This document shows positions 6,123 to 8,802 of a stretch of DNA of 8,802 nt, piece by piece. The stretch spans positions 1 to 8,802 of the forward strand of contig JBJEQG010000152.1 of the NCBI GenBank assembly GCA_051881635.1. The letters are read 5' to 3'. This stretch comes from JBJEQG01 sp051881635. GTDB taxonomy: Bacteria; Bacillota; Clostridia; Oscillospirales; Acutalibacteraceae. The translations under genes and the position numbers were made by a program. Numbering within the stretch: the stretch's first letter is position 1; every line of letters begins with the position of its first letter. The notes under the pieces were generated by a model that worked only from the letters and a program-made list of their open reading frames with translations, was not told the origin of the DNA and did not search any database.

Positions 6123-6149
6123 TTAGTGTCAATTTTAATTAGTGTCAAT
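6123..6149. repeat. Direct repeat TTAGTGTCAAT, operator-like
   Basis: Two identical 11-bp copies, TTAGTGTCAAT at 6123-6133 and 6139-6149, are spaced 16 bp apart in the 5' leader of the HTH-repA operon. The same GTGTCA core occurs once more at 6286-6291 beside the start of the divergent gene. This pattern suggests binding sites for a local regulator. Read leftward the copies contain TTGACA and might serve as -35 elements, but no good -10 follows. Confidence 0.5.
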
Positions 6150-6167
6150 ATAAAATAGTATTTATAT

Positions 6168-6215
6168 TTCCACTGTATTTAATATAGCATATTTTTTTCA
6201 ATAATGCAAGTGGAA
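6168..6215 (-). promoter_or_regulatory. Promoter of the HTH-repA operon, flanked by an inverted repeat
   Basis: Reading leftward, TTGCAT (6204-6209) and TATATT (6181-6186, 5/6 match) are spaced 17 bp. The -35 is weak (3/6). The promoter is bracketed by inverted half-sites TTCCACT (6168-6174) and AGTGGAA (6209-6215), whose centres are 41 bp apart, about four helical turns. The left half-site falls at the expected transcription start. A repressor could bridge the two sites; this is inferred from geometry only. Confidence 0.45.
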
Positions 6216-6235
6216 TTTTAATTTTTATTTAATAA

Positions 6236-6264
6236 TTGCTATTTTTATTTTTTTAGGATATAAT
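6236..6264 (+). promoter_or_regulatory. Promoter of the DUF6076-like gene
   Basis: TTGCTA (6236-6241) and a perfect TATAAT (6259-6264) are separated by exactly 17 bp and read rightward. The predicted start near 6271 leaves a leader of about 23 nt with AGGGTG (6283-6288) five bases before the ATG. Together with the leftward promoter this makes 6102-6293 a divergent control region. Confidence 0.65.
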
Positions 6265-6293
6265 AAAATAAACTGATTTGATAGGGTGTCACT

Positions 6294-7238
6294 ATGAATA
6301 TTTACAAGGTTTATATCAAAGATAACAAAGAATTTTTTCAAATATGGGATAGCGAACAAAAAAAGCTCCTGAAAGAATACTCTGATTTCTTTACAAGGGC
6401 TTTATGTGATTATGTTAGCTTGAATGAAAGCGATATTACATTGATTTCTGAATTGATAGGTACAGGATACAACTATATGGAGTCAGCTGTAAACGGCAAA
6501 CTTGATAAAGTATATCCTCCGAATAAAGAAATCTGTACTTTTAGTCCGTTGTTTATGTTTATTCAGGATCAAAAAGAATCTTTTTATGAAAACCATTCAG
6601 ATTATCTTAAATCCACATGGTTTGACTATCCCATTGCAAAGAACAATGATTTCAGTCAGCCGGAATTAAGCGATTGTTTATTAAGAGAGTATCAGTATAT
6701 AAGAAAATATTTTGAGAATATTCTTGCTGGCGATAAAATACCGGATATTGAATGGAGAAGGACGATTTCTTTATCACTTGAAAGCATTAACGGCGAAATG
6801 TGTCAGGTGCTCTATCCAAAGCATACAAGTGATATAGTTTTCTTTCTCTTTATAGAAATGTTCAAACAAAACATTCAATTCAAAGTCTGCAAACGCTGTG
6901 AGAAAATATTTCCTTGCTTTAATCATAAAGGTGTTCAGTTCTGTGAGCGTCTTGATGTCAGCCGAAATGAAACGTGCAGACAAATCAAGCTGTCCCGTGT
7001 TTATTATCCCGATGATCCTGAGTATCTTAGTGCAAAAGAGACCATATTGGATATTTATCAGAAAGCATACAAGCGTAATCGCCGTCGTGTGGACTATGGT
7101 CAGGTTAAAAACACGGATTTCAAAGTATGGTCTAAAAAAATACGCAGGCAGCGTGACTTGTGTCTTAAACAAGTAATAACAATAGCTGAATTCGAGGAAT
7201 GGATCAAAGAAAACGATTGGAACTATGAAGAAGAATGA
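6294..7238 (+). CDS. DUF6076-like protein with a C-terminal cysteine cluster
   Basis: A 314-residue soluble protein of unknown function. The sequence resembles proteins labelled DUF6076 in Firmicutes, recalled by pattern and not searched. The first 190 residues are largely helical, with conserved-looking aromatic stretches. A cysteine cluster then follows: C199 and C202 in VCKRCEKIF, C208, C217 in QFCERLD and C228 in NETCRQ. The CxxC...C...C spacing is that of a zinc ribbon, reminiscent of the CGNR zinc-finger pattern. After it comes a strongly basic segment (about 259-290, with KRNRRR and KKIRRQR), suggesting nucleic-acid binding. The start is supported by AGGGTG (6283-6288) and a good promoter. 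It is transcribed divergently from the HTH-repA operon, so it may regulate that operon or the element; this is inference. Codon and base use are very AT-rich, like the element core. Confidence 0.6.
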   Translation: MNIYKVYIKDNKEFFQIWDSEQKKLLKEYSDFFTRALCDYVSLNESDITLISELIGTGYNYMESAVNGKLDKVYPPNKEICTFSPLFMFIQDQKESFYENHSDYLKSTWFDYPIAKNNDFSQPELSDCLLREYQYIRKYFENILAGDKIPDIEWRRTISLSLESINGEMCQVLYPKHTSDIVFFLFIEMFKQNIQFKVCKRCEKIFPCFNHKGVQFCERLDVSRNETCRQIKLSRVYYPDDPEYLSAKETILDIYQKAYKRNRRRVDYGQVKNTDFKVWSKKIRRQRDLCLKQVITIAEFEEWIKENDWNYEEE

Positions 7239-7268
7239 CCATTCACTACTGTTACATAAGGTGACAAC

Positions 7269-7817
7269 ATGAGCATAGGAATGAAACGAGGGACAGTATA
7301 TCTTGAACCGCATCAGACAGAGTGGGAAATAGCCTCCGAAGAAACGATATGCAAACTCAAAAGCATACTTGGCAGCGTAGCCGCAGATATTCAGCACATT
7401 GGCAGCACTTCTATCAGAACGATAAGTGCCAAGCCGATCATTGACATTGCCGTTGCTGTGAACGATTATGAGCTTATTTTGAATAAATGTGATGAACTAA
7501 GAAAAGCAGATATTATTTTCAGGTTTGACGAAAGACCGGAGCAACTTTTGTTTGTCATGGGCGATTTTGAAAAGGACACACGCTCACATCATATCCATGT
7601 GGTGATTTACGGCTCTGATGAATGGAATAATTACATCAACTTCCGTGACTATCTGAACTTCAACATCAAAGCCGCAAGGGAGTATGAAGTGGTCAAGCTC
7701 AGGCTTGCAAAGCAGTATCCTGACGACAGGATAGCTTACACAGACGGCAAGCAGGAACTCATAGACAAGCTGCTTGCCGAAGCTTATGTATGGAAAACCA
7801 AACAGTTATCCGAGTAA
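7269..7817 (+). CDS. GrpB family (UPF0157) nucleotidyltransferase-fold protein
   Basis: A 182-residue protein of the GrpB/UPF0157 family, which has a nucleotidyltransferase-like fold; the biochemical role of most members is unknown. Family signatures are the HIGSTSI motif (43-49), KPIIDIAVAV (55-64) supplying the acidic residue of the presumed active site, HHIHVV (107-112) and NFRDYLNFN (124-132). Length is typical and complete. The ATG has AAGGTG (7258-7263) five bases upstream; a second ATG at 7281 lacks a comparable site. It lies 30 bp after the DUF6076-like gene with no terminator between, so it may be co-transcribed. However, it looks less AT-rich, and it could be cargo or chromosomal. 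It is followed by a hairpin at once and by a terminator at 7851-7887. Confidence 0.88.
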   Translation: MSIGMKRGTVYLEPHQTEWEIASEETICKLKSILGSVAADIQHIGSTSIRTISAKPIIDIAVAVNDYELILNKCDELRKADIIFRFDERPEQLLFVMGDFEKDTRSHHIHVVIYGSDEWNNYINFRDYLNFNIKAAREYEVVKLRLAKQYPDDRIAYTDGKQELIDKLLAEAYVWKTKQLSE

Positions 7818-7818
7818 T

Positions 7819-7835
7819 TGGGACTTGAAGTCCCA
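7819..7835 (+). other. Short perfect hairpin just after the GrpB gene
   Basis: TGGGACTT (7819-7826) and AAGTCCCA (7828-7835) form a perfect 8-bp inverted repeat around one base, starting 2 bp after the stop codon. With so small a loop the RNA stem would open to about 6-7 bp, and no U-tract follows. It may stabilise the mRNA end or be a protein-binding palindrome. Confidence 0.5.
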
Positions 7836-7850
7836 CATAACCACAAAAAT

Positions 7851-7899
7851 GCCGTGTTTCCCGAAAACCAGAGCAAGGAAACACGGCTGAAATATTTTT
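7851..7899 (+). terminator. Rho-independent terminator after the GrpB gene
   Basis: A perfect 11-bp stem (GCCGTGTTTCC at 7851-7861, GGAAACACGGC at 7877-7887) has a 15-nt loop. Rightward it is followed a few bases later by ATTTTTAT (7893-7900). Leftward it runs directly into ATTTTTG, so it may work in both directions. It isolates the preceding genes from the ATPase gene, which has its own promoter. Confidence 0.75.
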
Positions 7900-7907
7900 A
7901 TAGGTTA

Positions 7908-7936
7908 TTGATTATTGACGATAAACAGCGTATAAT
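7908..7936 (+). promoter_or_regulatory. Promoter of the AAA ATPase gene
   Basis: TTGATT (7908-7913, 4/6) and a perfect TATAAT (7931-7936) are spaced 17 bp. The predicted start near 7943 falls inside the large inverted repeat at 7938-7974, so a protein bound there would block initiation. Confidence 0.7.
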
Positions 7937-7937
7937 A

Positions 7938-7974
7938 ATATCTAATCATGATTTACTAAATCACGATTAGATAT
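7938..7974. promoter_or_regulatory. Large inverted repeat (operator-like) at the ATPase transcription start
   Basis: Two 17-bp arms (7938-7954 and 7958-7974) match at 16 of 17 positions around the triplet ACT. Each arm itself contains a palindrome or near-palindrome: AATCATGATT (7944-7953) and AATCACGATT (7959-7968), 15 bp apart. The repeat begins 1 bp after the -10 and ends 2 bp before the ribosome site. It can be read as two operator sites or as a strong mRNA hairpin in the leader. Confidence 0.6.
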
Positions 7975-7986
7975 TGAGGTGAGAAT

Positions 7987-8802
7987 ATGTTTATCGGCAG
8001 AAAACAGGAGTTACAGTTTTTAGAGGACAAATATAACAGCAAGAGTGGACAGCTCATTATGCTGTATGGTCGCAGGCGTGTAGGCAAAACGGAAACATTG
8101 CGTGAATTCTGCAAAGGCAAACGACATATTTTCTATTCCTGCCGGGAAGTTTCGGATAAATTGCAGCTCCGAAGTTTTTCGGAAAAGCTGCTGAAAGAGA
8201 ACATCCCTGCGGCAAGCTATATCAAAGAGTTTTCAGAATGGGAAACGGCTCTGAAAAGCGTTCTTGACCTCCCTTACGGTGATGAAAAGAAGCTGCTTAT
8301 CATAGACGAGTTCCCATATATGTGTCGTGGCAACGAGAGTATTCCGTCTGTCCTGCAAAACCTGTGGGACGAGCTGTTTAAGGACGAGAATATTATGATC
8401 GTGCTTTGCGGCAGTGCTATGAGCTTCATCGAAAAAGAACTGCTTGCGGAGAAAAATCCGCTTTATGGCAGAGCAACGGGCATTTACAAAATGGAAGCCA
8501 TGTCCTTTTATGATGCTGTGCAGTTCTTCCCGAACTATACCGACAGAGATAAGATAATAGCCTATTCGATACTCGGCGGCATTCCGCATTATCTGCGACA
8601 GTTTGATGCAGATTTGCCTTTGGAGGAAAATATCAAACGTAATATTTTGACAAAGGGCTGTGTGCTGTACAGTGAGGTAGAGTTTCTGCTTCGTCAGGAG
8701 CTTCGGGAAACGCCGCTTTACAATTCGATCATTGAGGCTGTGGCACTCGGAAACACAAAGTTGAATGACATCAGTGTGAAATCTCTTGTGGAAGATACCT
8801 CA
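7987..8802 (+). CDS. Archaeal-type AAA ATPase (ATPase_2/DUF234 family), partial at right edge
   Basis: An open frame of 272 codons starts at an ATG with GAGGTG (7976-7981) five bases upstream and is still open at the window end. The protein begins MFIGRKQELQFLEDKY, the entry motif of the archaeal-type ATPase family common in gut clostridia. Walker A is GRRRVGKTE (28-36), Walker B is LLIIDEFPY (103-111, D107 and E108), and a sensor-like IVLCGSAMSF follows. GGIPHYLRQFD lies further on, before the start of the C-terminal region. Full-length members are usually about 450 residues and end in a DUF234 nuclease-like domain, which would lie outside the window. Cellular role is unknown; some members occur with mobile elements or toxin-like loci. 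It has its own promoter and operator-like repeat and follows a terminator, so it is an independent unit. Confidence 0.88.
   Translation, partial: MFIGRKQELQFLEDKYNSKSGQLIMLYGRRRVGKTETLREFCKGKRHIFYSCREVSDKLQLRSFSEKLLKENIPAASYIKEFSEWETALKSVLDLPYGDEKKLLIIDEFPYMCRGNESIPSVLQNLWDELFKDENIMIVLCGSAMSFIEKELLAEKNPLYGRATGIYKMEAMSFYDAVQFFPNYTDRDKIIAYSILGGIPHYLRQFDADLPLEENIKRNILTKGCVLYSEVEFLLRQELRETPLYNSIIEAVALGNTKLNDISVKSLVEDTS

Noticed and set aside
6774..7397. Leftward open frame of 207 codons
   Set aside because: It runs antisense across both the DUF6076-like gene and the GrpB start, and has no initiation signals.
7908..7930. TATTGAC shared with the left end (about 491-497) as an attachment core
   Set aside because: Only seven bases match and the flanks diverge; this is expected by chance in AT-rich DNA.
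8233..8589. Leftward open frame of 118 codons
   Set aside because: It is antisense to the Walker-bearing part of the AAA ATPase, whose frame is clearly the real one.
1..8802. tRNA or rRNA genes as integration target
   Set aside because: No cloverleaf-like or rRNA sequence was seen on either strand.

Overview
The window looks like a stretch of a low-GC Gram-positive (Firmicutes, probably Clostridia such as Ruminococcus or Lachnospiraceae) genome. The codon use is AT-rich, the Shine-Dalgarno sites are strong (AAGGAG/GGAGG), and the proteins resemble those of gut clostridial mobile elements. The host assignment is inference. Most of the window (about 200 to 7240) reads as one integrative mobilizable element (IME): it has its own recombination, mobilization and possibly replication modules, but no type IV secretion or coupling-protein genes are visible, so transfer would depend on a helper conjugative element.

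Layout. At the left edge lies the start of an unrecognised leftward gene (1-176), then a non-coding stretch (177-565) with a leftward terminator (282-312) and a short array of TTGGTCGTAA-type repeats (531-562) beside the integrase stop codon. The next genes all read leftward. They are a tyrosine recombinase (566-1816) with its own consensus-like promoter (1859-1888), a small excisionase (1905-2102) preceded by a five-codon mini-ORF and a hairpin, a MOBP/VirD2-type relaxase (2184-4028), and the accessory protein MobC (4009-4410), whose gene overlaps the relaxase start. Upstream of mobC is a roughly 500-bp non-coding region. It holds a hairpin-plus-GC-rich segment that is the best oriT candidate (about 4511-4580). 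At its right end is a nested dyad of AAGGTTGCA repeats, exactly symmetric about position 4870.5, that runs into the 3' end of a RepA-like RecA-fold ATPase gene (4909-5874). That ATPase gene is translationally coupled by an ATGA overlap to a small helix-turn-helix gene (5871-6101).

Transcription diverges from an AT-rich 192-bp region (6102-6293), which carries promoters in both directions and two kinds of operator-like repeats. Rightward come a 314-residue protein resembling DUF6076 proteins, with a cysteine cluster (6294-7238), then a GrpB/UPF0157 nucleotidyltransferase-fold protein (7269-7817) ending at a hairpin and a terminator. Last is an archaeal-type AAA ATPase gene with its own promoter and a striking tandem palindrome over its start site; it runs off the right edge (7987-8802). 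The GrpB and ATPase genes look richer in G+C than the DUF6076-like gene and may be cargo or flanking chromosome. No attachment-site duplication could be found, so the right boundary of the element is not fixed.

How it may work (inference). Int and Xis excise the element. MobC and the relaxase nick at oriT upstream of mobC. The HTH protein and the RepA-like ATPase may act on the nested repeats to replicate or maintain the excised circle. The most interesting unexplained structures are the nested dyad at 4831-4910, the xis leader at 2125-2175, and the divergent control region at 6102-6293.
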